Shown piece after piece: positions 21,380-34,099 of a stretch of DNA of 64,000 nt. Below the pieces are notes generated by a model. That model was not told the origin of the DNA. It did not search any database and saw nothing but the letters and a program-made list of their open reading frames with translations. The first letter of the stretch is position 1. The number at the start of each line of letters is the position of its first letter. This stretch comes from Echinometra lucunter (Eukaryota > Echinodermata > Echinoidea > Camarodonta > Echinometridae), in NCBI GenBank assembly GCA_029962745.1, contig CM057153.1, forward strand, positions 38,903,667 to 38,967,666, read 5' to 3'. A program made the position numbers and the translations under genes.

Positions 21380-21775
21380 CCGTTTCTCTCCTCTTCTTCC
21401 TCCTCTCCCTGCTCCTCCTCCTCCTGCTTCTCCTCCCCTTCCTCCTCCTCCTCCTCCTCCTCCTCCTCTTCTTCTTCTTCTTCCTCCTCCTCTACCTCTT
21501 TTTTCCTTCTCCACTTCTATTCCTTTACTTTGCGAACTCCTGTGTGAATTCGGATCTCTCATCCCCCTGTACTCCTGTTGCTCATGCTCTTCCTCCCATT
21601 TCGCGGTCTCTGCAACATCCTCCCCATCTGCTATATTCTTTCCAATATCGGTTTCCTTTAGGAATTCTGCCTTCTCTCCTCCTCCTCCTCCTCCTCCTAC
21701 TCTTCCTCCCTCCCCCCCCCCCCCTCCTTCTCCTCCTCCTCCTCCTCCTGCTGCACTTCTTCCCTTTCCTGTTGT
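21380..21775. repeat. CCT/CTT polypyrimidine low-complexity region
   Basis: Runs of TCC, CTC and TTC triplets on the plus strand, densest at 21390-21500 and 21675-21760. The overlapping 211-aa, 165-aa and 84-aa frames (poly-Leu, poly-Pro, poly-Ser by frame) are products of the triplet repeat and not credible proteins. Confidence 0.85.
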
Positions 21776-22189
21776 TTCTTCTCGATATCCTTTTATTCCT
21801 GAACGTCCGACTGCCAGTTCTCTACTCTTTCGACTGCTGGTTCGACTTTCTCCAGTAGTTTCCTAACCCTCCTCTTCATTTACACCCTCCCTCTCTTTTT
21901 CTCCATATTCTCCTGCAATTTTCGCTCAATCTCCAACTTCTTTTCACCTTTATGATTTTTCGCGCCCTCTAACGATACTTCGCCCGTCAGGAACCGAAGA
22001 AGATGTCGCTTTTCTTTCGTCATACTTATGTCGAGCAGATAAACGTATAGTTCTCGACTCGTTTAGAGCCCGAGACCGAATTGATGGCAAACTCGGCGTG
22101 CTGAATTAATAACAATCACAATAAAAAGAAAAGAACGCGAGAAACTTTCAAAAGAAACACAGCGGTGGATCCGGGATTTTTCAAAAGAG

Positions 22190-22425
22190 GGGAGGGGGGG
22201 GGGGGGCGAAGTCTGCTCAGGCACCCGAAAACCTCAATGACAAGCAAAAAAAAAAAAATAGTCGGGCCTTCGGTTTATTAGCTTATTCAGGTGTCTCTTT
22301 ACTCCCCCCCCCCCCCAAAAAAAAAAAAAAAAAAAAATCCCTGACAAGCAAGCAAAAAAAGAAAAAGAAAAAAACCCTCCGCCAAAGGGGGTGGAGACAG
22401 ATTCAACCCACCCCCCCCCCCCCGA
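22190..22425. repeat. Cluster of G, A and C homopolymer runs
   Basis: GGGAGGGGGGGGGGGG (22190-22206), C12/A21 (22305-22337) and C14 (22411-22424) within 240 bp, linked by A-rich sequence. Length calls here are probably unreliable. Confidence 0.8.
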
Positions 22426-22820
22426 TCTGTCACTGAAACATTTTTATAATTCAAACAGAAATGAGTTTATAATGATTAGACTGATGCCTATTTCAGTTAC
22501 AACATTATTTAAAAGAAAGCATCTGTCAAGTGTTCAACCTGTTTAAAACTGGGTTCAGCTTGTCTATTCAACAATGAAAATAAATCAGAATGAGCTCCCA
22601 GATCATAGTTTTCAATATTTGATCAGAATGACTGATGTACGCCACTCGTATTGAGTAATATGAGTCCTGGCAAAGTTTTAGGAAGAGATATAACACACTA
22701 GCTGGAACTGGAGCAATATCGGTCATTATCAAGTTTATCTTGTGATAATGTTAACTTTTGTAACTGAGCAGATGATGACGCGAGCGCAAGTTACACGACT
22801 GCATCTGTTCAACGTCACAA

Positions 22821-22960
22821 TTCAATTCAATTCAATTCATCTAACCTTTCAATTCAATTCAATTTATTCAACCTTTCATTAATATAATTTACAATTTACA
22901 AATAAAATCACAACATATAATGAAGATTATAGGACCCCTAACATGCCTAAGAAGCTGAGT
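22821..22960 (-). repeat. Repeat with (AATTC)n edge, probable retroelement 3' end
   Basis: CAATTCAATTCAATTCAATT at 22821, then again ATTCAATTCAATTTATTCAA at 22852, followed by AT-rich sequence. Similar edges occur at 33480 and 35917 followed by different sequence. On the minus strand this is a (TTGAA)n tail, as some LINE/SINE families carry. Confidence 0.4.
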
Positions 22961-23068
22961 TCTGGAATGGAAATCATGCAAAAGGCTAAATCCATATTAA
23001 GTTTGAAAATGAAAAAGGAAAAACAAATAAAACAACAATGATAGACAAGAAGACCTGAATATTACCGT

Positions 23069-23069
<1 letters not shown>

Positions 23070-23103
<34 letters not shown>
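23070..23103. repeat. Poly-T run (34 bp)
   Basis: Uninterrupted T run on the plus strand. It could be the poly-A tail of a minus-strand retroposon, but no head or target duplication was recognised. Confidence 0.8.
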
Positions 23104-23106
<3 letters not shown>

Positions 23107-24872
23107 CTATATCAAAGATAAATACATGTATACAGATAATTTCCTATCTTACACAGCATACAAAGTAGTAAAAACTAAAAAGTGATTTTTTTAATCATTC
23201 GAAGAATGGTAGACAATGTCATCATGAGCTATAAATAGAAGTTTTAAAAGAGAGAAACTCAAAATTCTCGGAGTGTGAGTCGGGGATAATTATAATGAAT
23301 ACATGTATTTTGATTTTTCATTCTCCACGTTGACTTACAGCAGTGGCTCTTGATATTCAATTAGTTCTTATTAGTGGGTGGTAACTTAAGGCCTCCTGGG
23401 ACTATCAAAAGGTGCTATAAGAACTCGTGTGTCTAAAAGCCTAATTATTACTTCATCGAAAACATGCCCCCTTGTTAGAAAAGGGCTTTTTAATATTTCA
23501 ATTACAAACGTGATTAGTGTTTAATTACCCTAACGGATGCGATACCTCCCAGTCTATATAGAAATTGTTTATGTAAGTGATAGATACATTGCATTCAAGA
23601 GCAATAGTCCTTAAAGAGATGTATTGAACGTATCGACACGTGCAGCCTTTACCTAACCTTTTTACTCTTTTCACACGTCGAGATTTCGGACTAGGGCGGC
23701 ATTTAGACAAGATAAAAGGAATCTGGGCCTCATTTAAGGTGACAAAAAGGAGTGTTAATTACGTGTGAATCTGCTTCATAAGTGGGGTAAGGTGGATAAC
23801 AATAGTTATCTGTGCCGTAAGAAGGGGCTAGGATTGTAATAATACCTAGAACTATAGAGACCGCCTGTGGCAATACTCTGCAAACATTGCTAAACGCGTG
23901 AAAATTTCATTACAGCCTGATAGATATTGGGTGGCTAGTTTTACCAGTGTGCGTACCGATCCGGGCGTTTGTGTTTTGGCTCTTTGATGCGATGCATTGT
24001 TGTAAGTCGCTCTTGGATGGTCAAGAAACGGTAACATATTGTGAAGAATATCTAAACGAGGGATAGTGAAAGCGACAAGCCTAATTAAAATGCTAATAGG
24101 TTAGTTGTTGTTAACGTTTGGCGGTATTCACAGGCCTCTAATGATCGCTTTAGAAAAGAACGAAAACAGTTACTTGGGCGGTAGCGTTGCTATTCAAAGG
24201 TTCTTGCAAGGCCGATGCATTATTCTTTTCAAAAGCGGGAATATAAAAAGAAAAATGGTTAGATAAATGTAAGAAGGAATTTCCAATGGTGTTAATGTTT
24301 AGATAGCGGTAAACCTCTAAGAAAACGACAATCCTTTGAAACGCTGATGAAACTTCAGAATAAATACCCCTACACACATATACACTTACAATTTTTGCCG
24401 GAGAGTTCTAATAAAAACATACCAGTGCCCTGCACATGTCCTGCCTATATTTGAATCAGGGAAGTGTAAGAGATGTTTAGATTAACTATTCACTTTACCC
24501 TTCATCTTTTCTTTCTGTATTTTTTTTTAAACTACTCCACACTGATTTGGGGATCACAATTTTTACAAACACTTTCTTATTCTTGAGGTATTTTCTGTTT
24601 TGATTTATTTTGAATTATGATTAAGACCATGATATGAAACAGTTTTAACCGAATGAATGAATAAACAGATGAATGAATGAACACACTTTTATGTAAATTT
24701 GAAATAAAGTGGATAGGGAACTGGTGTCATAACGCCAAGATGATTTAATACTGAATAAAACCTGACCAAGATGTCTACTGTTACTTCTAATGGCTTTTAT
24801 AACTCCATTAATACATAGTGAAGACAGTTCGCCATTCTTATAACATTTTCTTTCATTCTTCCCACTCTTCGC

Positions 24873-24875
<3 letters not shown>
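23104..24875. other. Intergenic sequence of normal complexity
   Basis: No gene, repeat family or strong motif recognised. Open frames are all at or below 75 codons and show no recognisable protein. The block is less repetitive than its flanks and could hold regulatory DNA, but no specific site is supportable. Confidence 0.4.
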
Positions 24876-24877
<2 letters not shown>

Positions 24878-24966
<89 letters not shown>

Positions 24967-24990
24967 TTACTCTCTCTCTCTCTCTCTCTC
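24878..24990. repeat. CT microsatellite, about 85 bp perfect
   Basis: (CT)n from 24878 to 24962, a short interruption TGTCTTTA, then CT again to 24989. Arg/Glu-rich minus-strand frames here are artefacts. Confidence 0.9.
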
Positions 24991-26970
24991 ATTTATCTTT
25001 TTTCTGTACCTCTCGCTCTCGGTTCCTCGTCTACAGGTTAAACATACATCTTTCCCACTTCCTCCCAATTCTCATCACGTCTCAAACTAAGCATGAAGCC
25101 GAGCAATCCTAATCAGGATAATACTTGTACTCTAATAACCATCACACCAAGCACGACCAAATCTATATAAAAATGGATAGGTGCTGGAAAAAGCTTTTAA
25201 GTGAATTGGTTTGTGGTAGGCACCGGATGACATCGCTCGCTATAACGAGCCCGACAACGGATCCTGGTTTGAGAATGATTTAGTTGGCGTGTCGAGATTA
25301 CACTCGTTTTGTACTGTTAGTACATTTTCACGCCATTTCTCATAATTTCCAAATCATATTGTGATTAGGCCCCCTATCATCATCGGTGATCTCGCGATGA
25401 GACGGGATGGGGATAGGTTGGAAGAGATGATATCACAGATATTGGTAGATAAGCACATTGATAAGATGGACTGATAGATGTTTGAAATGACAGATTGATA
25501 GATTGATACATCCTGAGGTAGATGAATGGGTGAAGATTCATGTTAAACGAAATTAAAAATGGGCAATATTCAGGTAGATGATTAAGCATGGAGACAGCAG
25601 TAAAGTAAGGCAGAGAGGCGGGAGGGGGAGGAAGGACGGAGAGAAGAAAAACAAAGACACAGGATGGGGATACAGAAATAGATACATTTAGACGGGCTTT
25701 ATGTTGGATGGAGGAATACGAATTCAAAAGGAAATTTTAGTAAATTCTCATTGAAATAACGATATCATTCATGGAATAGCAATGTGAAAATTGGTTTGCA
25801 ACTTTACATTATTAAGCCCTAAATAATACCTATCTCAAAATTGATATTACAGCACTCATCAAACTTGCCCTTTCACCCCGGTACATGACGAAGGTTTACA
25901 GATTTCTTCTGTCCCCGCCCCCTTCCCTGAAAACTAGAGTAAATACCCCCAGCCTCATTCCCCAAGCTAGAGTTTATCCTCATGTCATTCGCTATGATTG
26001 AAGTCATGTAGGGGCGCCTCCTATCCGACGGTCATCACCAACGCCAGGAGAACCGCGTGTTGGGATGAGAGGCGAGAGATGCATTCTCGATGGAAATACG
26101 CCGCTGCTTTCTAATACAATTAGGCTGATTAAAAAGAATCAAATGGCGCATAACTGAGGCTTAAAATTGGCTTGCGGTACTAAAAATAACATCACCCTCA
26201 CTTTTCACATGTTTCAAGAGATTGATATTTTCATTCTTGTTTTCCGCATCAAATCTTCATTTCCAAAAACATAATTCTATCGATTGGCTTATTTGCGAAA
26301 TGGTGAAAGTGCAAAAAGACGAGAGGGTTGAAAGAGGGAAAGGATGAAAGAAATAAGGAGGCGTCATTGGAAAGCCGAGAACAGTAGGGAAACAAACAAG
26401 GACATAACAGGAATAAAGCAAAGCAGGAGTTAGGTGAAATGTATGGACAAGATCGAGTTATGTTAAGGATGTAGGGACGGGGTTACAACCATCCCATGCA
26501 TGCCATCTTCTCCCACTGTCTACGAAGTTCATGACAGAAGTAATGCCGTCTCTTTCCACTCTCATGAAACTCCAGACTGATAAAGAGAATGTGTCGTTCT
26601 CTGAAACGTGTTTTCAAGAACACAGAATTCAGCATGGATGATTGTGGTAGAGTTTAGGCAGACAAAAAAAAAATGATCACAGGATGGATGACATGCATGC
26701 TATTGCACTTAGGTTTCTAAGTTCATGCCATGGTCACCTGTTTCTTTTGGTGTAACATTAATTTACATATGCCTCTCTGTACCCCCGGTGATACAGGCAG
26801 GAAGGAATTCCTTTAATGCTGTGTGCACCAAAATCGGTAGCCTGACTATAAGCCTTGGTAATACTAGAGGGCCTTGAGCACCTTGCGTGGTGGATTATGG
26901 GAGCTATGAACTTATCCAATATTATCATAATGATATAGAGGATTTGTCTAATGTGTACCAATTGTGTTTG

Positions 26971-26971
<1 letters not shown>

Positions 26972-27012
<41 letters not shown>
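26972..27012. repeat. (ACA)n microsatellite
   Basis: About 13 perfect CAA/ACA triplets. It accounts for the poly-Thr open frame at 26887-27096. Confidence 0.9.
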
Positions 27013-27014
<2 letters not shown>

Positions 27015-27310
27015 AAATAATTTATCTTTCATAATGCTGAATGGAAATATGCCTAAATACTTAATGTCATTTTTTGTGTGTCTTGCATATTGGTAAGGAG
27101 ATGCGCCTTTGGTAAGAAGTTTGCATAACTGAACAGACCAACTACTCTGCAGTTTAAAACGAATTAGACAAAATAAATAATCAGTAATAATTTTTTAAAA
27201 ATCATTCTTTCCTTTCTGATATAACATGTATAATGGTATAAATATGGTTATACATTTGTGTTCCTGTTCCAACTTTCCTCAGCATAAATTAGGGGGTATC
27301 TAAAGTTATA

Positions 27311-27348
27311 TGCGTTCGAGAAAATGCACCATATATTTCTCGAACGCA
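27311..27348. other. Perfect 13-bp hairpin made of heat-shock-like half-sites
   Basis: TGCGTTCGAGAAA (27311-27323) and its exact complement TTTCTCGAACGCA (27336-27348) with a 12-nt loop. Each arm contains TTCnnGAA (TTCGAGAA / TTCTCGAA), the spacing of paired heat-shock-factor half-sites. Function unknown; it may be chance or a transposon remnant. Confidence 0.5.
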
Positions 27349-29946
27349 GTGGTGTTCCAAATGAATCGCTCAAGACTTGTCCCTTCAGGTTAGACATATT
27401 TCAAGATCCACAGTCAACATATCACCCCTAACCATGCACAGACGCCGAGCAAGATCGTTTCAGCATGTATATGACAATATACTTAGTGGTATATAAAACC
27501 ATACAGAACTTGTAACTTGTTTCGAGAGACTATTATAACTCTATAGAGTCAAGTTTGATCACCCTCTCTTAGATCTATTTATCATTTTCGCACGTGACTA
27601 GCCCTGCCCTTTCTTGCTTGAAAGTATTTTCTTTTCTTTTCCGGCTTTCGATTATGATTATGCCTGTTCGTGATGTGAAATTCAAATGCAGCATCTGCCG
27701 TATACAGAGTCATGCTATACTTTTAACGCAGAATTTTCTAGCGCTTTTACTAAGCCATAAAATAGCAGAATCGTGTCAAATTGAATAAAACTGGGGTATA
27801 TAGGTACATGACACTCTTGATGAAATATACACTCGGTTCCTCCACGTTCATCTTTTGAAGTGCTCGCACACTAAAATAGGAAAGTGCGTTTGTGTGATAC
27901 ATCACAAAGACTGATGATCATAAACAATAGGTGTAGATCACAATACCATTCTTCAAACAGCATATGCCTCTTCCTCTGTGCATATTCTTTGGAGAAAGAA
28001 AATCGAAACATATGGTACATTATCATATCAAAGAGAACTATCCGACTGTTTACTGTACCAACTCTGAAAAGAGAAGTTCACCAAGATATGAAATGATTGA
28101 TACCTTGGTTATCATGAAAAGGATTCATTCATTTAAAGGACTCGTGTACCTTAGTCTTGATTTATTTATTTAGTATTGTATTATGTATGTGTCTATTGAT
28201 CCCCCGAATGTACTGCGAGTAGGAATGGGGGACCCTCTGGGTTTCAGTGATTAATTTTGCTTGCCCCATTCCTGGCAACTTGACAGTGCACTCGAGGCAT
28301 CAAATTTTATTATTTTCAACATTCCTATATGTATATTTTTCATCATCTTTGTAATGTTCCTTTTATGTTCTCTGAATTGGCGAATGAATAACAATAATAA
28401 AATTGAAGATGGAAGTTCAAGAAACGTTTGTAGCCGGAAAAAAAAAAACATTGCCTTGACGAAGAAACCACTTCGATCATTTTCATCATTTTTACCTCAT
28501 ACTCTTAACTGTGATACTTCCAGCATGTGTAAGTATTATAAGGAAACAGAAAATTTCTGTCTCTGCATGTCTACTGCAGTAGTATATTTTGAAAGTTATT
28601 CCAGATGCAGAACTTCCACAAATCTATTTCATCATTTTATGATTTCATTTCAACTCTCCTCTTTGTGCTTCGCATCTCAACGTTATTGCATTAGAATTCT
28701 TCTCTGACATTATAACTGTACAGAGTACCATGCACTTCTCTCTATCTCTTGAGCAGAGTAGAACAAAAGTCGTTAAAACACTAGCAAAGAACTCCCCTTT
28801 AGCTTAGAAGCAAATCAACGTGATATTAGTAGTTAACACAGCACGTACAAAACTTTTATTATTCCGAATTAGCTTACGCATACTCTTGTCAATAATAATT
28901 CTGTAAGCATGCCCGAACCACCGTTTTCATCATGAAGTTAATATTTTTCGGCGCTATTTCGTACACCATTAGGTAGGTGGGAATATGGAGCTATTGTTAG
29001 ACAAGTTTCTCGGATCAAACTCATAATGACACGAAAGGCACGTCTGTACCGCGCTTGTATATTCCGGTACTTACATTTTTATGATTGATTCTTATATTTC
29101 GTTTTATGGATGCGAATACTTTAGTTAATTCGTTAATAAGTAAACGAATTTACATTACATCGTAAAGTATTGCATCTGATATGATATGCTTTATCATACT
29201 ACAGTTTTATTTTCGTCAGTAAAGTCGCGCAGTATTCATTTTTATCATCTAAAAATGCGCACTGAGCATGCTGAGTCACTTATTCGGGAGATGTTATTGC
29301 ATGATAAGATTCTAACAATAACTCTTTTCACTGAAAATATCAACAAACAGGGAAGATAATAAATATAGGCCTGCAATATGAACATTTTGCCGCTAGTGTT
29401 AGGATTTGGAAAACTGTATCAAAATATATTTGTCAGATATCGTGTAATTATGTTTGTACGCCACAAATAAATTCTAAACTCATGTTATTCTATCTCGCAT
29501 TGTAATTAGGGAGTGCACCCAGTACACAGTTTCCTCCATTTGCTCTTTAAAATTTCTCGATCACTAAATTACAAACAAAAGTGATAATCTGAAATTATAT
29601 AAATCATGATGATGGCAATCATAAACACGATTCATCATCGTTATCAAAATCAAGTCACAGCAAGTTTTTGTGATCGAAATTTACTTACGTGAAAATGAAC
29701 GTTGAAACGACTTCATCAGATAAAGTCATATGAAACGGACATTTTTAGTTTTAAGCCCGTCGATTGTATAAAAGGATTAGAAAAGAGCTAAGACTTGTCA
29801 ACAGAAAATATAAGCAGCGTGGAGTAACCAGCATTTACAAAAGGGGGAACTAGCCCAAGGCAAGCATAAAGAATTATTTTTTTCAAAACAAACACCTCGA
29901 AGGGAATGAGACAAAGATGCTGAGTGTTTTTAAATGACTCACTTTA
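27349..29946. other. Intergenic sequence without recognised genes
   Basis: AT-rich, normal complexity. The 148-codon frame at 28261-28707 has no motif, family likeness or splice context and is judged random. No repeat family identified. Confidence 0.4.
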
Positions 29947-29948
29947 TA

Positions 29949-30200
29949 CACTCTCAAAAATATTGGGTAAAAATGCACCATGAGGGTAATTATGTGTCCA
30001 ACCAACTTTGGGCATTTCTTTGGGCATTTCTTTTTATCCAGTTGGATGAAAATTTTGCCCATTCTAAAGTAATTACTGCTTTATTTTTACCTTTACTGGA
30101 CAATATGCTTCCCGCATTGCGTGAAAATATTACCCAAAGTTGATTGGACATATAATTATCCCCGTGCTAGTTAAAATTTTACCCAATAACTTTTACAGTG
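29949..30200. mobile_element. Foldback element (252 bp) with TA flanks
   Basis: The left end CACTCTCAAAAATATTGGGT and the right end ACCCAATAACTTTTACAGTG are inverted copies. Further in, TGGGCATTT/AATATTACCC-type and GTCCAACCAACTTTGGG versus CCCAAAGTTGATTGGAC continue the palindrome. TA lies just outside both ends (29947-29948, 30201-30202), which suits a TA-targeting (Tc1/mariner-like) MITE. Confidence 0.75.
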
Positions 30201-30474
30201 TACTTTTTCTTGCAAATTGTTTCTTTTCGGGATTAACAGTTGCTTACCTCACATGATAAGAGTAGGTTAAATAAATACCTTCTTCTTTCACAGTCTTTGG
30301 TGGACATGGTAAATTGCTTTGAATGGGGCTATTCAATCAAACCATCTTAACGTTTGCTCAGCAAACATCTTTGAGAATATACTTTTTATTAGCTCGCAGA
30401 CATTTCTAGTTCTCTTTCTCCGTATCCATGCGTTTCACCAACCCTCTCCCCTTGTTCTGTTTCTTTCTCCAAGC

Positions 30475-30670
30475 TTTCTCCATCTCTCTCCCTCTTTCTC
30501 ACTCTCTCACTCACACACCCACCCTCACCCACCTACACACCCTCACCCTCTCTCACACACACAAACACACCCACACACTCCATCACTATTTTCATTCTCG
30601 TTCTTCCCTCTCTGATATACTCCAACATATTAATATAGCCTCGGTCTCTCTCTCTCTGTCTGTCTCTCTC

Positions 30671-30710
<40 letters not shown>

Positions 30711-30720
30711 CCTCTCTCTA
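30475..30720. repeat. Compound CT / CA / CTAT microsatellite
   Basis: CTCTC and CACACC/CTCACC tracts (30475-30580) followed by CTGT/CTCT and about nine CTAT tetramers (30673-30710). Open frames here are low-complexity. Confidence 0.85.
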
Positions 30721-31039
30721 TCCTATTCCTCACCTGCATCTAATTTTCTTTAATTTCTCTGCCTTCCTCTCTTAACATCTTTCCCCCATACCACAATGCT
30801 TTCTTCAACTTTTCACCTCCTTTTAGTAATCTAATTGAAACCACTTGCTTAGAATCTTTAATCGAAAATATTTCATTTTGCATTGTTTTGGGATCCCCTT
30901 TGTAATAACAGGGTCCTAAAAGAAAATGAGGATACTGGATTGTCAAACATTAATAAAGAAAACTAGATGAAAGAATCGTTCTTCATAAATTCAATCAACA
31001 TGTACATAAATGAATTTGTGTTCAGTATTGATTGTTAGC

Positions 31040-31440
31040 TGCTGCACGTAATAATGGTGCGTCTATTCAGCGGCTGTCGCTATGCTTCTCAGCCGCAACT
31101 ACCAGGGCGTCACCTGTGGATCGAGCCGATATCATGTACGTGTCCTCGTGTATTAAACGTGGGTCTTTTTTCCCTGTATAATATTCTAGTCGCGTTCCAC
31201 AATCACGGAGCTGCAGAACACGCAATCTCACGGCGTGCTAAGCGGCGCCTTCTCTCATTAGATGATAGTAGGCACCAGTCAACATACAACCCGGCTAACA
31301 CACGGGCACAAACAGATTCACAGCAAGGCGCCAATTGTTGTGGAGGCAGCATTTTAATGGATGCTTAGTCACATCTCCGCCGTTTTCAGCCCGACCCACG
31401 CTTGTCTGTCGGTGGACTTCCCGCTGCTCAGCTGTGTCAA
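31040..31440. other. CpG-richer unique block upstream of PRDM14
   Basis: About 400 bp with clearly more CG dinucleotides and GC than its flanks. It includes an E-box (CACCTG near 31111) and CAATTGTTGTGG near 31330. A 104-codon frame (31054-31368) of normal composition overlaps it but matches nothing I recognise. It sits about 3.4 kb upstream of the proposed PRDM14 first exon and could be an enhancer, an upstream exon or an unannotated short gene. Confidence 0.3.
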
Positions 31441-31829
31441 ACCGTTTGATTTTCTAGCACTTTGATAACAATTGTACCCTCTTATCTAAGATGAAGATGT
31501 AATCGGCAAGGAAAAAGAACAATTATCAACGCTGAATCACCGAATTATATTGTATTAATATTTTTTTTTTTAGAATTGGATTGAACTGCAAATATCCCTC
31601 TGACTTATAAATATCAACTTCCATGAATTATGTTTAGAATAATGAAATTGAATTCGGCTGTAATTTTTCATGACGACTTTTTAACAGAATGATGTTAATC
31701 TACATGTACATACTCCTTATGAACCACATAGGATTTAGGAACGGGGTGTGGGTTTGTTACTTTACAGCTGTCTGCAGGAGTTCTAATTACACTTTAAACT
31801 ATAAAAGGGTAATGCTCAGAATTCTAATA

Positions 31830-32990
31830 AAGATGATGATGATGAGAATCAAGGTTGGCTGGGATAGGGATGTTGTATGGATGATAAAGATGTCGAGAGG
31901 GACGGTGATGACGATGATGATAGAGATGATGGTGAATATCATGGTAACGTTGACTAGGATAGGGGTGTTGTATGGGTTGATGATAGAGATTACGAGAGTG
32001 AAGGAGGGTGTTGACGATAATGATAGAGATGACGATGATGATAGAGATGACCATGACGAGAAGGAGGGTGATGACGATGATGATAGAGATGACGATGAAG
32101 AAAGAGATGATGGTGAATATCATGGTAATGTTGACTGGGATAGGGTGTTGTATGGGTTGATGATAGAGATTACGAGAGTGAAGGAGGGTGTTGACGATAA
32201 TGATAGAGATGACGATGATGATAGAGATGACCATGACGAGAAGGAGGGTGATGACGATGATGATAGAGATGACGATGAAGAAAGAGATGATGGTGAATAT
32301 CATGGTAATGTTGACTGGGATAGGGGTGTTGCATGGGTTGATGATAGAGATTACGAGAGTGAAGGAGGGTGTTGACGATAATGATAGAGATGACCATGAC
32401 GAGGAGGAGGGTGATGACGATGATGATAGAGATGACGATGAAGAAAGAGATGATGGTGAATATCATGGTAATGTTGACTGGGATAGGGGTGTTGTATGGG
32501 TTGATGATAGAGATTACGAGAGTGAAGGAGGGTGTTGACGATAATGATAGCGATGACGATGATGATAGAGATGACCATGACGAGAAGGAGGGTGATGGCG
32601 ATGATGATAGAGATGACGATGAAGAAAGAGATGGCGATGATGATAGAGATGACGATGATGATAGTGATGATGATGATGATGATGATGATGATAGTGGTGA
32701 TGATAGAGATGACGATGATGATAGAGATGACGATGATGATAGTGATGATGATGATGATAGAGATGACGATGATGATAGTGATGATGATGATGATAGAGAT
32801 GACGATGATGATAGAGATGATCATGACGAGGAGGAGGGTGATGACGATGATGATAGAGATGACCATGCATGACCATGCATGATGGTGAGAATCACGGAAA
32901 TGTTGACTGAGATATAGGAGCGTTGTATGGGTTGATGATAGAGCCTGGAGTGAAGGAGGGTGATGACGATGTATATGATGATCACGATAA
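31830..32990. repeat. GATGA-type minisatellite with ~181-bp higher-order unit
   Basis: The short words GATGACGATGATGATAGA are arranged into a longer unit marked by GTTGACTGGGATAGGGGTGT, which starts at 31949, 32130, 32310 and 32473 (spacings 181, 180, 163) and again at 32902 after an expanded pure GATGAC/GATGAT block (32620-32830). The 181-bp spacing is not a multiple of three, so the Asp/Arg-rich (plus) and Ile/Val- or His-rich (minus) frames, up to 228 codons, do not reflect coding selection. Confidence 0.93.
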
Positions 32991-33619
32991 CGTTGACAGT
33001 GATAAAAACTGATGCTGATGACTGAATTGAACAATTATTTCATATAAAAGGGAGAGGTGATAATCCCACAAAGAAAAGAAAAAGAGCAGGTGGTCACCTC
33101 AGTGCAAACCCGATGCAAACGACTTAATGATTATCAATTACTTTGTATTGGCAATAAGCAAAAAATGTCAATGCAAATTTTGGGTACATTTTTTATTTAG
33201 GGAAAAATTAGTATTCAGAAAAGAAAAACTAGAATTATTATGTAAGTTTAAAAAAAAAGAATCTCCCCTATTACAAGCGTTAAGGCAAACATTCAGGAAT
33301 TGATCACTTTCGAGAAGGTTTTCTTCTGCGATGACAAAATTTTGAAAAATTTCTGAACTCCTTTTGAATTTTAATTTTTAAAATTGAAGTCTCAAACTAA
33401 CTAATCTTTCCGATCGTGACCAAGAGCTTTTCCAACGGAGAAAAAAAAACCTTCTGTGAACATATTAATTTCAAAACAATTCAATTCAATTTGTTTTTCA
33501 TGCCTGTAGACATGGGCCTTAAGAATTTCTTAAAAGTTCAGGGATGATGGATACTAATATTACTTTTCACGTGTTTTCCATTTTCTTATTTTCTATCTCC
33601 TCCCCTCCCTCTGCTCTTG

Positions 33620-33877
33620 TGTGCACTTTTATCTCTCACTCTCTCTCTTTCTCTCTCTCTCTCTCCCTCTGTCTCCATGTCCCTTCAGTTTTCTTTTTAA
33701 AGAGTTTGTCCCCTTTTCACGCACACATATAACACACACACCCATACGCCCGCGCATACACAACCTTCTCTCTGTTTCTTTCTCTTTTCCCCTTCACTTT
33801 CTTTTTTTTTTTTTACTTTGTTTACGACCTAATTTCTCACGCACAAACACACACACACGACCCGATGTTTCTTTCGC

Positions 33878-33917
<40 letters not shown>

Positions 33918-33925
33918 CCTCTTCT
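33620..33925. repeat. CT/CA microsatellite cluster
   Basis: CT runs at 33625-33675 and 33880-33925 with CACACA segments at 33722-33745 and 33846-33858. No gene. The Ser/Leu-rich frames are artefacts. Confidence 0.85.
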
Positions 33926-34099
33926 TTGGTCTGATTATTTCTTTTGAATATAGAGTTAAGTCACATTCATTTTCCAGAAAATTGTCTAGTGCTCAAAATT
34001 ACTGTTATCAAAATCATTTTTATGCAATGCAACTTAAATCAAACCTTAGCAAATGCAACAGTATCATCCCTAACCTATACAGTTGGAAACACAGGAGAT

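Noticed and set aside
21223..21866. 211- and 165-codon plus-strand frames
   Set aside because: Overlapping frames of one CCT/CTT repeat translate to poly-Leu, poly-Pro or poly-Ser. All frames are open, which marks a composition effect.
28261..28707. 148-codon plus-strand frame with a hydrophobic segment
   Set aside because: Normal AT-rich composition, no domain, no homolog recognised, no splice context. A frame of this length is expected by chance in a window of this size.
31689..33034. Several frames of 98-228 codons on both strands (Asp/Arg-rich or Ile/Val/His-rich)
   Set aside because: They come from the GATGA minisatellite. The repeat unit (~181 bp) is not a multiple of three and all frames stay open.
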